The notes under the pieces were generated by a model. It saw only the letters and a program-made list of their open reading frames with translations, had not been told where the DNA came from and did not search any database. A DNA stretch of 64,000 nucleotides from Rhabdornis inornatus (lineage: Eukaryota > Chordata > Aves > Passeriformes > Rhabdornithidae): contig VWZS01008195.1 in NCBI GenBank assembly GCA_013397075.1, forward strand, positions 407 through 64,406, written 5' to 3'. The position numbers were made by a program, and so were the translations under genes. Shown in pieces: positions 11,674-23,945 of the stretch. Position 1 is the stretch's first letter. Each line of letters starts with the position of its first letter.

Positions 11674-14600
11674 ACAGGAGCCTCTCAAAGACCTTCTGAA
11701 CACCTCTCTGCCCACCTATCAGCCCTACCCATCTCCTTGCACATCAGTAGAAACCTCCTTCCTTCCCCCATACGCAGGTCTTGGTCTGGTTAAGTCTATT
11801 GTCTCTCATTAGGTGACATATTGTTCATTCCCTACACATCATCAACCCATGGATTTATGAGGCTGTCATAGGTGAAGGTGTGCGTGTGCTGCACTCTGTC
11901 ACCAAGATCAGGGGGAAGAAAAGTGAGGGAAGTTGGTGAAAAGGCATTGTGGAATTTGACATTGTAATTTGGAGAACAACAGTGAGATTGTGAGCAGCTA
12001 CTTCGTTCCTGTCAGCCTGAGGCTTATGGTGAACACTCAGCCTGGAGAATTTTGTTGAGATTGTTTGCTTCAATCTCGACAAAACTCAGAAAACCCAAAA
12101 ACCCAAAAGGTGGAGCCACAAAAGGAAAGGTGTCCACTGAATTATGTAAACAAAAATTCACGCAAAATTAAATGTATTATAATGAGCATACCATTTAATC
12201 AGCAGTTAATGACAGCACAGTGCCAGTCACCCTCTAAGCTTTATGATAGACACAAACTCTGCTTCTTGGTGTTTCCTGCGAGCTCTGAACTGTTTCCTGT
12301 GGCTCTCTGCAGACTAAATGACATGCCAGCAACAGACACTGCTGAATGCCTCACTCTCCAGGCCAAGTAATGGAAGCTCCTCTGTTTAAGGCACAGTCCG
12401 ACATGCACCTGAAACATTGTTTTTCTTTCTAACGTCTGGTTTTCCTTCTTTTCCATCCTGTTATTATTCAAATCACAGCAATGCCCAGAGTCTACACTAC
12501 TTCCACCATGCAGACAAGTCACAGGAAACAGTTGGGTTTCCAGCTGGAATGAATGGGAAGAAGTATAAATTTTAAGCATCTGCTGAGAACAATGATGTGG
12601 ATGTTTTAAGTGTCTTGTCCAAGGTCAGAAGTGAAGTCTGATGGCAAAATTAACCTATGCACTTTCCTTAGGATTAATTCAGTTCAGGAAGGTAATTCAT
12701 ATTTTTACCCAAGGGCTGTGTGTAAGAGAGCTGCTTTCCTGGAAGATCAGATTGTAGTAATATACCAGGCTTTTCTTCTACAAATAATAGCACCAACACT
12801 CTCCTCCAGAACTCTCAATTCAAGGTCATAGACTTCAGCCAGCTTAAAAGCAAACACATAATTAAGACCTTGGCTAAAAAGAGGTTCAGTTAAGCCTGCA
12901 AACTGGTGCACAGCCATCCCTCGATTTCAGACCACCTGTACTTTCTGAGATAGTCCCTCTTCTCAGATATTAAAGGAAGTTGCATGCAGATGCATCAATA
13001 GGAATCACATTCAGGTGTCAGGAGGGTATAATTTGCTAGTCTCAGAAAAGAGTTCTTCCAGATTTTCATCTGCATAATAAAATGGAAATTGCTGTTCAGT
13101 TTCATTCCTTGATGTCTTGCCGATTTTTCCCTCCCACTGAATAGCTAAATTATTTTCCAGATATATAAAGTTCCCTTCCTTGAGCTTTAATTTTTAAATA
13201 TACTTTTTGCCTCTTTCTTCAGCTTCTAAGTGTTTCTGTAAAATTAAACTTATACACCCTCATGAGCACTCACCACTTTCCTCAATTTAGGTGCCTCTGG
13301 AAACTTCCACTTTATTTCTTTTTCAGATCAAACCCAAAGATATTTAGTCACATCTGAAAGTTGATCAGTTGGATATCTTTCCTTTGTATCTGTTGCTGGA
13401 TATTCCAGTTTTCAGGCCACATGACAATGCCCTCCATAAGTCAATCTGAAATAATTTTTAATTAAGCATTCAGAGCAGCTCCTCTGAGCTCCCTCTCTGA
13501 AGCCAAAGGACTTTTCTCAACTATGCCAGCATGGGTTACACAGCCTGAGTTAAAACCTCAAACTGAGCAAAGAGCTTCTACTCAACTGCCACAAAACAAG
13601 TGACAGAGGGTTTTGGGCACTCAAATAGCCCTTCACAACTTTCTAACCTGTTTCCTCTCTGATATGCTTGTGATTTCCTCAGTGCAAACTCTTAGCACTG
13701 TAAGGGAATTTTTGTTGAATACATTGGTAGAGAACTCACATTTTACCCCCAGTACACACTGGAATCCCTTCTATCTCACTTAATAACACGTTTCTGCTTC
13801 TGTTCTTCAGAACTCTTCAAAATTCAAACATTTGTATTTCTTTAAAAAATACATTATTATTAAGGAAAAAATAATTTTCCTTAATAGTACTGTCACTGCA
13901 GTTTCTGCTTTCACATCCAGTAATTTATTCCTGCTGATGTGCAATTTTAAAATGACTAGCACAATGCTTTTAAATTATAAACATCCTCTAAATAGGTTAT
14001 TTGCTGCCGAAGCACTCAAATTTATCAACCCTCCCCTTGGATTAAGGATCCAATGCTAATTTTGGAGGACAATGTTATGAAGGTACATACAGCTATTGCA
14101 GCATTTATTATTAAAAATCATAAGCCCGTGCAGAGCCACAGGCATGTGTGAAGCTTGAAAAGAAAAAGGTAAAACCCACCAAAACCAAAATATATGACCC
14201 TTGAAGGATTTTTCTGGATTTTATCTGGAACAGTAGTAGATTGCATGATAATTTTTATATAAGCATTTTTATATACATATATCCTTGCTTCCACAAGGAT
14301 CAGCAATATTTACATTCTCAAATACACTTGATATATGTGCTGCCTACAGAATTTTATCTAAGGAATACACAAAAGACAGACAAATCCACAGAAGCAGCCT
14401 CCCAAGGATTTGGCACAAAATAAATCTCCATAAATCAGGCTACAATCATTACATATAAGCAGAGAGTTTAGGCAGGTTGATAAACTACTACACCATCAAG
14501 CCCACGAATTACATCCCTGGGGAGGAAGTCATGATGAACCCCATGGGAGACTTCAGATGATATGAAAAGCAATAATAATTTGCACAGGACAGAAAAGAAC

Positions 14601-16601
14601 ACATTCCCATCTCAGCCTCATTGAGACCCAAGCATCGCACTTAGAAACAAGGTTGCAACACTTTTACTGTAAAGGCCAGCTATTTCTTTGTCTTCCTTGG
14701 TTTTTTTCATACTATTTAAAATGTTAAACATTATTAAATATCTCTCTGGCATGTTATACTAAGGTAAGAACTCCATTTCATTAATTTTGAGTCAACCTGA
14801 AGAGCTTTAAAGCAACTCTGGAGGAACCAGAATAACAGGGTTAGAAATCAAGTATAATTGAATATGGGACAAGAAATATTTCCTTCTTTCTAAAAATTAG
14901 ATTTTTACTGAAACTTCTCTGTTTTGTTATAAAATTATTCCTCCACTTTCCTCCAAAGAGAAACATCAAATCTGTCACCTTGTTTTAGCTCTTTGTCTGA
15001 GCATTCAAATCAGCTATCAGCTATGAATATGCAAGTTTTGGATTACATACCATTTTTAAAAGACCAGTCCACAGCATCTCAACCATTTTCCTCACTGCCT
15101 TTAATCAAGTGCCTTATTCAGTACTTTAATACTGTTAACACAACAATGTAAAACCATGAAAGCAGGAGAAAAGGATAAGAACTACTGCACAGGAGATTAA
15201 CAGATTTATGGCAACAGCAACAATTGTGAATTTATAGGTACCAAGTGAGTGATAAACCCTTAAAGCAATCTGTCATACATATCCCAACAGGTAAATCAAG
15301 GTAGGAGAGAGAGATTTACTGAGAGTTTGCTTACACTTGATTGAAAACAGTATTTATTGTAAGAGCAATACATGATGTACTGTGCTTTAACTATTTATTT
15401 CCTTGTTTAAACTTGGATGATATGAATGTTGTGACTGCAATTTAACAAGCTCTGTTTACTATTTTAAACAGCATTTCCTACAGATCCCTCATTTCCAGAA
15501 GTATTGACAGAAAGGAAAAATCTGAAGCAGGAGTGCTAAAGAGACTGACCCTATAAAGAAAGACAGATCTGCCAAAATACAATTACTTTCTCTGAGAAAG
15601 AATATCAGCATGAAACACCTGGATAGACACAATTAGCTTTTCAAAGGGGTGTCTGACAAGACAGTACAATGGTCCAATTGTTAAGGCCCCAAACTAGGAC
15701 TTGAGGCAGCTGGTTTCAGCTACATCTGCTGTGATGGGTAACCCATCAGGATAGGGTTGCTTCAGAAGTAGACTTCTAAGAGAAGCTGCAGGAGTCCAAC
15801 CAACTATCAACAATTTTCAGACTAGTGCCAGTGCCATTACAGCTAACGCAGGGAAAGGCTAACCAAGAAAACACTTGGGAAAGCTCAGGCTATTCCCCAG
15901 TGCATCCAGGATTGATTTTACTTTTAAAACGAGAAAAAAACTGAGAAAACCTTGAAAACATAGAATGCAAGTGAAACAGTGACATCTATCTGATTTTGTG
16001 AAGGACCTACAAGTGCTCTGACCAAGACATGCCATGCATTTTCGTGTGTGTGATTTCAGGAGTCATGAAGATAATTTAGTGGTCTCAATGATGTCTGTGT
16101 CAGTGCTCATCAACAAAGGTAAGATTGGAAAGGGAAGATCACACTGTGGAGCTCCTTCCAGTTGTGCTCTGAACATATACCATCCAGAAAGAAATAAAAC
16201 ATACAAACTACAATGCACTCTCTTTAACTTTGCCTTCCAGATCTGGGGAAGAAAGAAGAAGAGTGTCGTCCTGCTTACGTAAGGCAAAAGCAAAATGGAG
16301 ACAGAGATCCAGCACTGGATGGCAGAGGTCTCCTGAAAGATAATTCTTTTCAGCATTATTTGCGTGGTGATTTGACATGATACCACTACTGGATTTCACA
16401 CCCTGGATTTCTTGCCCTGCTCTCCCTGTTTGCTTTTATTTTTGCAGGTAACAAATGTGTTTAACATCATTTCAAACCATTTACAGTGCCATGTATCAAT
16501 TCTGCAACATGACACAGGAGCAGAAACAGCCTGAAAGAAACCTGGTAGCAGCCACCACATGCATTGCTGTGGAGTAAAAGCAGGAATGGCATCTCAGAGC
16601 A
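11674..16601. other. Unique non-coding sequence, no gene seen
   Basis: About 5 kb of AT-rich DNA. The longest open frame is 112 codons (12241-12579, minus); it overlaps a 101-codon plus frame and neither is recognisable. The only structure I can support is the SINE-like fragment at 15664-15735. Confidence 0.55.
15664..15735 (+). repeat. Possible fossil of a tRNA-derived SINE
   Basis: TGGTCCAATTG at 15670-15680 matches the pol III A-box pattern TRGYNNARNNG. About 42 bases later GGTTTCAGCTA at 15712-15722 resembles a degraded B box (GGTTCRANNCC). The spacing is that of a tRNA head. Between them, GGCCCCAAACTAGGACTTGAG resembles the D-loop to anticodon stretch of tRNA-derived SINE heads. It is too degraded to be a tRNA gene, with no cloverleaf that I can fold. 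Confidence 0.4.
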
Positions 16602-16699
16602 GTGCTGGTCTCTGCAGGGTAGGCTGCCTTTTATCCCAGGTGCTGGTCTCTGCAGGATAGGCTGCCTTTTATCCCAGGTGCTGCTGCCTCTGATCCCAG
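16602..16699. repeat. 38-bp tandem duplication, about 2.5 copies
   Basis: Copies at 16602-16639 and 16640-16677 start with GTGCTGGTCTCTGCAGG and differ at one base (GGGTAGG versus GGATAGG). A third, diverged partial copy follows to 16699. The near identity points to a recent duplication or ongoing copy-number change. Confidence 0.92.
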
Positions 16700-19179
16700 G
16701 CCAGACAACAGGTATTTATTTCGAAAGCATCTTGTAATAGAAGCAGGAGCTGTGAAATCCTTAGGAGAACATAGCATAAGGACTGAGGTTCAATTAGAAA
16801 GAGAAATCTGGGAATGAGAATATATTAGATTTTTTTTTAATTCTGTGTGTCTTTTAGGAGAGCTTACTATATACATCAGACTGACCTAATGCTGTTAAAT
16901 AATGTGAGTGCTCAAAGGTTTTCTTCATCAATTAATTTCCTGCAGCAACAAGACTTTTGCCTTGTAATTCTTCTGCTATTTGTGATAACTTTTGGTGTTA
17001 CAGAGGCACTTTCTGAAATGCAGTCCCAGGAGAAAATGAGTGTTTTGAGGCTCTGACCTAGGTAGGGACCTTAGCTGTCAGGGGTCCTGGAATGCGTGAA
17101 CCAATTCAAGTAGACAAGAGTTAACAGAAGGATGCTGGGTGATTTAAGGGCAATCTGGATCCACTTGCAATTTGTGAAGTAATAACAGTTCCTCTGAGGC
17201 CAGATGAGACAGAAAGTGTAATGCCTTGAATTTGGGTGACTGGGACCACAGGGACAAAACAGCGCTGGAGAGGACTGTGGAGAGGGAGGTCGTCTTCTTT
17301 CTTTTTAATTATATATAAATCTTGTAATTCCTTTTTCTCCTCAAACAGTGTATCCATGATTTAGATTTCTAAAGCCCAAACTTAAAATCTACAAAATGTA
17401 CATGTAAATAGTATAAATAAATTATTTATAGGCTAAGGGTGTGAGGGTGTAAGTCCACAAGGAACCCTAGGATAGCGTTGTCTTGGCATTAATAAATCTT
17501 GGATTAGGAAAAGTGAAATTTCATCAGCTACCCAAAATTTAAACCTGTCATCATTGCTAACTTTATTTTCATTTAACTGAGTGCTGGTACAAGGATATTT
17601 AAACTTGATCATCTTCTTACTAGCCATAAAATGTCCTGTTGCTTTTGCAGTCTTCTCTCTTCATCTTGATTTTATCTCACCTCATATTAATTTAAATTCC
17701 CTTTAAATATACAGAACCATGAAAATATGGAAATTAGGGCAATTGGTAGTCCCTGGAGCACACCTTGGCTGCTATGGAAAACGGGTAGAAGATGTGTCTA
17801 AAGGGTTGGAAGAAAATTAACCCTCTTTCATATGAGGGCAATATCCAGGGAGCCAGAGGCTGCAGCTACTGAGCAGAAAGAAAAAATATTCTTTGCAAAT
17901 TTCATCTTATTTTGTTGAGACTCAATGGTTTATTCAATCTTCCACCTGCAACTGTCCTTCTTGTCCACTTCTCACCAAGCAGAAAGAATAGTTTGTAGTC
18001 ACATAAGGCAAATAAATGTTAGAGCTAACTCCAAATTGGGGTCCATATCAAAATCTCTTTCCTGTAATTTTCCTACAGTCTCCTGGTAAAGAAGTTGCAC
18101 AGCTTAGCCTTTCACTGACCCACAGGAAAAAGAGATTGAAGGCCACATAAATAGGTCAAGGCCATCACTTTAGGAGGGAAAACCTGACTAAGCAGTGAAA
18201 TAAATTATCCCTGTTCTAACACGAACAGATGTTTACAGGTATCCATCCTAGCTAGGCTTACATCCACTGCTCAGGGGGTATATGGGCACTCTCTTTTACA
18301 AATGCTATATTCACCATCTTCTAGGGTTTATAAATCTCAGTCCTACCCCTTCCCACCTTTAAAACAGGTGTGTTAAACCAGCCTTTTCAGTGCCTCCTTG
18401 TGCAGCAGCAGTCGTATCTCTAACACCAGTTTCAGTGCCTTTTCTCACACCTCCTCAGCTGTGTGCTGCCTGACATGTGGACTCCAGAATGGCACCAAAG
18501 TCTCATTCCCATCGCAGATCTGCACAGGAGTGCAATCATTTCCTCTATCCTCTCCCACCACCTCTCCTGCTGGGCAGGCACCACGTAAAGTCCTTCAAAT
18601 CACCGCTTTAAATTGTGCATCTGAAACTTTACGTGATTATTCCACATCCTCCCCTCTGCCTCCTAATTTTCGTTTCTGCCCAAAGCACACGTGGACTGGC
18701 AGTTTTTACAGCAGATCATAATACTTTTAAGCCAATGATAACGTATGGAGAAAACATTGAATTTTTTTATTAGATTAAGGCCATTTCCACATGTATCATT
18801 GGATCTTTCCCCACAAATGATGGTTTAACTACAAGCCCTTTATGATCCAGCTCCAATGCTCTTATGATAGAGCTGTAAAAAACAGGCCATCCTGCAATTT
18901 CCCATTCAGGGTGTTAAAGTAGAACAGATCTTTAATTTTCCCAAAAGCAAGCCAAGACTCAAACATCCAGAAGGAAAATGTTGAAGAGCATTCTCAGTAT
19001 TAAGCACATTATTTAAGTACTAACAAGAATAAAGGCTTAAATCACCTACACCAGCCACACTGTCATTACCAATCCCAGTGTCCATTAATTACATCTTCAT
19101 CTCACCCTAAACCTTTCCATCAATACTATTTTCTGTTTTTCCCAGTTGTAAAGAGATAATGAAATGGCATATATAAGTA
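16700..19179. other. Unique non-coding sequence, no gene seen
   Basis: AT-rich DNA with a somewhat GC-richer patch at 18390-18720 that holds a 107-codon frame of no recognisable family. No repeat could be named. Confidence 0.55.
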
Positions 19180-19185
19180 ATAAAA
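19180..19185. repeat. Target-site duplication ATAAAA, left copy
   Basis: ATAAAA directly precedes the TGTTGCAG start of the LTR and is repeated exactly at 19872-19877. Confidence 0.88.
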
Positions 19186-19871
19186 TGTTGCAGTTTAAGT
19201 TTAATTTGGTTGTTATTCAGTTGTATTGTTCCCTTATTGTAATGGTTTTTCCCTCAGTTGTACCCCTGTGTTGTTATAAAATCGTTTCTCCCTTTCCCGC
19301 CTTTACCCTTGCCCATCACCCTAAGCCCCGCCTACCCTTCAAGAATCTTCCCTGCCCTTCACCTTAAACCCTGCCCTTACAGTTGTCAATCCCTCCTGGC
19401 CCCGCCCATTCTTCCAGAACATTCTGTATCAATCATCCCTTCCTCGGTTTACTATTTGTTACTCTGTAGGAGTCCCCGCCTATGTTACTCCCTATTGGTT
19501 ATGTAAGACTGTAATCCCGCCTTATGTTACACCCCTTGTTGCCCCTCATTGGTTGAAGCCTTGTACCCTCCCATGGGGGAGGTCCCGTATTTAAGTTGCT
19601 GTAAGCTGGGTCTCCCGGTTTTTTCTGGGTTCTTTCTCTCGGTGTCCCGTTGTCTCCCCTTAGCCTCCCAATAAACTTTGTTCCAGAACCTAGAAAGGTC
19701 TCCTCCTCGATCCTTTACTTCCCCTCGGATACAGAGACGGCCGTCATAAGGGTGGAGAGCCCTAGCTGTACTCCTGCTTCACGGAAGCTGGGAGACAGCC
19801 CACTCTTGACACCGGCAGCCCGTGGAGCTAGCGAGGCTTGCCAGGTGTGAGTGGTCAAGGCTGCTGTGTCA
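19186..19871 (+). mobile_element. Solo LTR of an endogenous retrovirus, plus strand, 686 bp
   Basis: It starts TGTTGCAG, ends GTGTCA and sits between perfect ATAAAA repeats. Signals are in the expected order: TATTTAAG at 19588-19595, AATAAA at 19670-19675, then a GC-rich part with several CpG (CGATCC, CGGATAC, ACGGCCGTC, ACACCGGCA). U3 carries five (C)CCCGCC words between about 19297 and 19520. It also carries two spaced copies of the order CCCGCC-TATGTTAC-ATTGGTT, near 19475 and 19516, which look like a duplicated enhancer with CCAAT boxes. The retained CpGs and clean ends suggest it is younger than the other LTRs here. Short frames inside (for example 19650-19850) are chance. No proviral body is present. 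Confidence 0.92.
19586..19680 (+). promoter_or_regulatory. LTR core promoter and poly-A signal
   Basis: TATTTAAG at 19588-19595 would act as the TATA box. A pyrimidine-rich segment follows, and AATAAA at 19670-19675 would direct 3' processing. The arrangement is that of a U3/R boundary. Present-day activity cannot be judged. Confidence 0.6.
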
Positions 19872-19877
19872 ATAAAA
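19872..19877. repeat. Target-site duplication ATAAAA, right copy
   Basis: Identical to 19180-19185. It closes the solo LTR. Confidence 0.88.
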
Positions 19878-22800
19878 TCCCAAAGTAGAGCATAGTGTCT
19901 TTCAAAAGCCATCATATCAAATTATTCGCAGTGGTTAGTGATTTTTGGATAGACAGTTCACCTGGCTTTCCAAGTTTTATTTGCAGTGTTTTACATATGC
20001 ACAGAGAACTATGAGTTTATACTTAAAAAAAAATGGAAAATATAACTGCTGTGTGGTAATACCTCAGAGTCATGTACAATCATCAATAAACTGTGACCCA
20101 TCAACAATAAATAGAAAACACAAAATTCTAGAAGAAAACACTAAAGTAAATTTGTCAGCTAGAAACTTTAAAGTTAGAAACATAAGCAGCAACATGAAAA
20201 TAAAACATGAAAACAAGATATTGCATAGATGTGGGTTGTGAGATAATACCACTACTTTTTACTTTATTCTAGGTTTTAATATTAAAAGCATTGTTTTTGC
20301 AGCTACTAAATCAAGCAATCTCATAATTCTGCAGGTTGGAAGAACGAATAAGTCTTTGCACAGGCAGAGACTAACAAGGTCAGGTTTTAGTAATCCATTT
20401 TGTTACAATGTAAAAAACCATTTTTATACAGGCAGACAGTACTGTGTGGGGGTAGTTCATCTGACTCTTCACATCCAATCAAGGTTCAGAGTGATTCTTT
20501 TTGTCCATTATCAATAGTTCTCAGAACATTTCTAGAAAAAACAGGTCCCCAGCAACCCTTCTACTCTCAGATTTCTTCACTTGAAACTGTTTTCCCCTTT
20601 TATTTCCACATTTCCTATTTTATTACATGCCTCCATTTGTGATGGGAAAATAATTTTTCTTTAGTCTTCCACCACTGTCCTTAGTGCCACACTCCTACCA
20701 GTGTTCTCTGCATGCTGAGAACAAAATTTCATTATTTCTTGTGCCTTTTCAGGCTGGAGCTCCAGCAGGATGTTCTTTCTCTCTCTGTAAATAAAACAGA
20801 ATTTTTTTCCAGACGTGCTAGTCTGGGCAGCCACATGTCTGACATGAATTCTAAGTTTGACCACAACTGAGTGCTTCTTACAAGCACAGATGCACTTTTG
20901 AAACCCTGTGGCAAACAGATTGTGGTACTCTGCTACTTGGTAGATTTACATTAACCACAAATATATTCTAGTAGCAATTAATAACGTATTCTTCCCCATT
21001 TTTCCTGAAGCATCTGTCTTTTCACACAGTTTCACAAGGTTTTAAGAAATAAAATAGAGGATTTTATATTTCTCTGTGGATACTCAGTAATAATATTTAG
21101 CTGACAAGACCCCCATTAGTGTTGCAATATTTCTCTTCACAAAGTGAATATATTTGCAACATTTTTTCTTTACTTTTAAGTTTTTGTTAATACTTGTCTA
21201 TCCATCTCAGACAATTTAAACAAAATTCCTAAATAATATTTTAGACTTCTAAGACTTTTTGACAGCTACGTTACCACACACTTAACATGTATTTCTTAGC
21301 TAATTAAAGAATTGCATATAACATATCTATTACTGCAGCTTTTACACCTGACTGAAGAATGACAAGAAAAAAAATATTTTGAACCTACAATCTCAACAAA
21401 TACCCTGCAAGCTGCCTTAAGGCCAGTGTTTCCGTAACAATTAAGACAGCAACTAAAATTTCTGCCTCACTATCAGCCAGTGTTATATGTTTGATTAACT
21501 TACACCCAAAATGTTATCCTCTGTTACCCACTGTTACTAAGAAAATGCTAAGAACTTGACTATTTCTTTTTTATTAACAGCTCCAGTGATCAAAGGTGGC
21601 AAAAAAATCTTATTTTTTAATAAGTGTAAATTTAGAGATGTTAATAAGCAACGTTTTTTTCACACTTTCAGTTCCTGTTTCTTACAATAATCTGATTTTT
21701 TTAGGATTCTTGCTAATAACAGCATACCTAATTCTTACTCATGTGAGACATCTGCCATTTAAAAAAGGAAAAAAAATCTTTCCTAATCAAACCTAAAAAG
21801 AAACATATCTGCATATGCAAGATGACATTAATTCAGACATATGAAGAAAGGAATGGTTTCCTTGCTTAAGCAGTAATGATTTGTACAGAAAAAACTTCCC
21901 CAGAGCTACTAGCATATCATTTTTTTTCCCCAAAATAATTATGGAACTGATTCACTCTTGTATTACTTCAGTCCCAAAATGCATTGAAATCAACTGACTT
22001 CAAAACTAGAATTATGCAGCAATGAATCAGTTTTTTATACATATATATTTAAACCAAACTATTTACAGATACGTGACCTTTTAGTATTAAACATCCTCTT
22101 TAATGTGTGTATTTCTATACCTGGATATAAAAACTACCCATGTATGCTCTAACTAAACCTTAGAGATTCTTTTTGTTTGTAAAAGAGAGAAATTGTGAAA
22201 TACTGAAAAATCATATCAAACAATGAAAAGCTCCATTTTCTCATCTTCCTCATAATGGCCTGCAAGTTCTTCTCTGTTCTTAGCTTCACAAAGAGGACTA
22301 TACCCTTTCCCTAAGGAGCCCTTCCTTGGGCAAAGATTATGGGGCTTTCAAATTCCATATTCTCTTCAGTTTCTCTTCCATCTCATGAATACAGATTGTT
22401 TGAAGAGTGAGACTACCTATTTTGAAAAAGGATGCAATCAAAGCATACATGTGCTAACACAGAAAGGAAGCACGTGGGACATGACCATAAGAATACTTAA
22501 AATCTTTTCAGGTTTTATGAAAGATATTAGCAATAGAGAGAGCTTGAATTTCTGCTGAACTGATTTTTTTGAGTAGGCTTCCCAAGAGTAGCAGTTGAAG
22601 TTAGAGTTAGAAATCAAGAATTATATGAGAAATTTTTTTAATCCCCCACAGTTGAAAATGCAGCTACTTATAGACCACTCACTCAAGACATGCTTGATTG
22701 CACAGATAAATTCACTGTTACATTACAAATTTAGTATCAAAATTTAAATAAAAGTTGCAGTTTATTCATCCATCCATACATAAGAACACACAAACATCCA

Positions 22801-23764
22801 TTTTCTGAGCAGTGTGTGTGCCTGTTTAAGCATGACTCCAGATCCAGCCAGAAAAATCTTTCTATTGACTCAGTTTTCATATTAAATGTATCAACACGGT
22901 CTTTAGAAAAAATAAGCAGATCGAAACTTCATGCAAATCACATAACTTCTACCTGATGAAGATTATTGCCAATGGGCATCTTTAATTGATGTGGCTATTG
23001 CATTAAGTGCTAGAGAAGACATGTCAAATCTGTTTTTACAAACACAAAGAGCAAGATTGAGACTGAGAGGCTTCCACTCCACCTTGCTGGAAGCTCTTAG
23101 TGTGGCCATCCTGCACTTTCTAGTGTGATTCAGTTTCATGCACCACACTAAGAAGATACTGCACAGAGCATGGATCATCTGATTTATTCATAGGAACATC
23201 CTAGGATCTCTACTTTAAATTTCAGACAATCAGGATAAGGTTACAGTTTGAGAAGGATATGTGATGCATAATAAAAATGTACAAGCAAACATCAAACAGC
23301 ATGAAAACCCACAACAATCAACTTTTTAAGTAGTAGATGCAGTTTTTGTTTGATATGGACCATGGCAGTGTGAAATGTCAAATAAAACAGTACCCCAAGG
23401 AACATAGCATTGATCAAATCTGAGACTTTAAAAGAAAAGATTTCTCTTGCTGAGCATACCTTTCTGGTTTATAAGGAAACTGGATTTAAAAAAAAAAATC
23501 ACTTTAATAATTCAGTGGAATTCGGAAAAAAAAAGAGCATCTTCAGCTGCTAAGACAAATCAACAGGAGTTAATGGCATTCAACAAGAGATTTCCTTTCA
23601 GTTTTCTGAAGGACTGTGTACAGCCCCAGTGCCTGATAAAGAACTAGACGAAGTCAGGGTGTATAATGTAACAGCCCTGAGTTCGGTACCTCTTGAATTA
23701 GATAAAAGCCTGTACCTAACTTAACAAAACTGAAACTGCACTTAAGTTTTTCCATTCTTAGAAA
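19878..23764. other. Unique non-coding sequence, no gene seen
   Basis: AT-rich DNA with many T and A runs. Frames up to 98 codons (19945-20241) are not recognisable. No repeat could be named. Confidence 0.55.
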
Positions 23765-23945
23765 AAATCCAGAAGTGGCAGAGGTTGCCGAGAGCTGTTG
23801 TGCACTCTCTATTCTTGGATGCTTTCAAGACTCAGCTGCATAAAACCCTAAGTGACTTGTTCCAGTCTTACAGCTGACCTTTCTTTCAGGTGGAGGTTGG
23901 ATTAGAAGCTTCCTGACATCCCTTTCCAACCTCTGACTCCCATGT
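23765..23945 (+). mobile_element. CR1 LINE fragment, 3' end, plus strand
   Basis: The order GTGGCAGAGGTTGCCGAGAG, a TTGGATGCTTTCAAGACTCAG segment, then GGTGGAGGTTGGATTAGAAG and CATCCCTTTCCAACCTCTGA follows the CR1 3' region, ending before the terminal octamer repeats. It is diverged and 5'-truncated. Confidence 0.85.

Noticed and set aside
12601..12645. MIR-like phrase TTAAGTGTCTTGTCCAAGG
   Set aside because: Only one short word matches and the flanks do not follow the SINE order.
15664..15735. Functional tRNA gene
   Set aside because: The B box is degraded and no cloverleaf folds, so only a SINE fossil is suggested.
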